Assembly: GCA_035412805.1 (NCBI GenBank)
Contig: DAONVO010000051.1
Span: 1-15,496 of the forward strand
Length of the DNA stretch: 15,496 bases
Reading direction: 5' to 3'
DNA from: DTU018 sp029550685
GTDB lineage: Bacteria > Bacillota > Syntrophomonadia > Syntrophomonadales > Syntrophomonadaceae
Part shown: positions 14,983 through 15,496 of the stretch, piece after piece
Position numbering within the stretch: the first letter of the stretch is position 1
Layout: every line of letters begins with the position of its first letter
The notes under the pieces: generated by a model
Databases searched by the model: none
What the model was told of the DNA's origin: nothing
The model's input: only the letters and a program-made list of their open reading frames with translations
Made by a program: the position numbers and the translations under genes

Positions 14983-15017
14983 AAAAAGCAGCTGACCTTA
15001 TTGGCCAGCTGCTTTTT
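14983..15017 (-). terminator. Bidirectional intrinsic terminator
   Basis: AAAAAGCAGCTG (14983-14994) and CAGCTGCTTTTT (15006-15017) form a perfect 12-bp stem with an 11-nt loop. It has T tracts on both strands and lies 22 nt past the stop of the minus-strand dehydrogenase, so it ends that transcript and also blocks transcription coming from the left. Confidence 0.9.
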
Positions 15018-15038
15018 GATTCTGGTTATTGCTATATC

Positions 15039-15496
15039 TTAGTAGTCGAAAGCTGCCAGCGGGATTTCCAGGGCAGAAGCATCGCCAGCTTTGATGATAT
15101 CGGCAGTGGTCCAAACCTGGGGTACTACGTTGTTCAGGTAGTAACGAGCTGAACATACTTTGCCCACATAGAAATCATAATCATAGTGGTCCGGACCTAC
15201 TTCTTCAGCCCTTCTCTGAGCAATCAAAGCCTGCTCCAGTATACACCAGGCGCCATAAAGCATAGAAGTGGCGGTCAGGATGCGACGGGCATAAAGGGGC
15301 ATCATGCTGATCTTGCCAGCCCCGAAATATCCGCCGATGGCCATCTGAATATCTTGTACGGCCTGAAGAGCTTTGCCGAAATATTCAAATTCCCTTTCGA
15401 ATCCAGCCGCATTTTTATTGGCTTCATAGAAATCCTGAATTTGCTTGAACCATTTGGCATAGACAGAACCACCTTTCATGGTCCATTTCCGGCCAC
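15039..15496 (-). CDS. Acyl-CoA dehydrogenase, C-terminal part (gene runs off the window)
   Basis: This is 151 codons of a minus-strand gene whose 5' end lies beyond 15496; the frame is open to the edge, so the ATG at 15479 is internal. The residues GAGKISMMPLYARRIL, LYGAWCILEQALIAQRRAEE and YLNNVVPQVWTTADIIKAGD followed by SALEIPLAAFDY resemble the extra C-terminal domain of the long (about 600-aa) bacterial acyl-CoA dehydrogenases. The catalytic core is outside the window. It is convergent with the other genes and has its own terminator, so it is not part of the fix operon. Confidence 0.8.
   Translation of the reverse strand, partial: GRKWTMKGGSVYAKWFKQIQDFYEANKNAAGFEREFEYFGKALQAVQDIQMAIGGYFGAGKISMMPLYARRILTATSMLYGAWCILEQALIAQRRAEEVGPDHYDYDFYVGKVCSARYYLNNVVPQVWTTADIIKAGDASALEIPLAAFDY

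Noticed and set aside
14812..15152. Plus-strand frames over the right intergenic region
   Set aside because: They cross repeats and a terminator, and run antisense into a real dehydrogenase gene.

Overview
The window looks like a chromosomal contig from an anaerobic, low-to-mid GC Bacillota of the Clostridia class, possibly a Syntrophomonadaceae or Peptococcaceae relative. The reasons are strong AGGAGG-type ribosome sites, TTG/GTG start candidates, an OmpR/PhoB-type two-component pair, a copper-amine-oxidase-type stalk-domain surface protein, a sigma-54-controlled acyl-CoA/electron-transfer cluster, and a second acyl-CoA dehydrogenase at the right edge. The organism assignment is inference; there is no rRNA or other marker gene.

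Layout. 1-409: gene-free, with dispersed imperfect palindromes and a probable sigma-A promoter. 410-2230: glmS, closed by a strong intrinsic terminator. 2333-2626: a regulatory region with a near-perfect -24/-12 (sigma-54) promoter and repeated TTACAGG boxes. 2627-7482: fixA-fixB-acyl-CoA dehydrogenase-crotonase-Zn alcohol dehydrogenase, all co-directional, ending in a hairpin. 7658-9538: a sigma-54 enhancer-binding regulator with its own likely promoter, followed by fixC-fixX (9582-11158). 11159-11545: gene-free, with a palindrome plus -10 box, a terminator-like hairpin, and the promoter of the next operon. 11546-13673: response regulator and histidine kinase, overlapping by 8 nt. 13769-14691: a secreted stalk-domain protein interrupted by a 100-N assembly gap. 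14692-15038: repeats and a bidirectional terminator. 15039-15496: the C-terminal part of a minus-strand acyl-CoA dehydrogenase.

How the genes fit together. The central block is a complete FixABCX electron-transfer set, split into fixAB and fixCX by five-sixths of a small CoA-ester pathway and its regulator. It resembles the enterobacterial cai/fix arrangement: the acyl-CoA dehydrogenase has Gly where most family members have the catalytic Glu, as I recall for CaiA, and the crotonase lacks both hydratase glutamates. The regulator lies inside the cluster and the only clear sigma-54 promoter lies in front of fixA, so a self-contained regulon is likely: the regulator senses a ligand and fires fixAB-acd-crotonase-adh. 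The substrate cannot be read from the sequence. Fix complexes can drive electrons toward an enoyl-CoA or take them from an acyl-CoA, so the direction is open.
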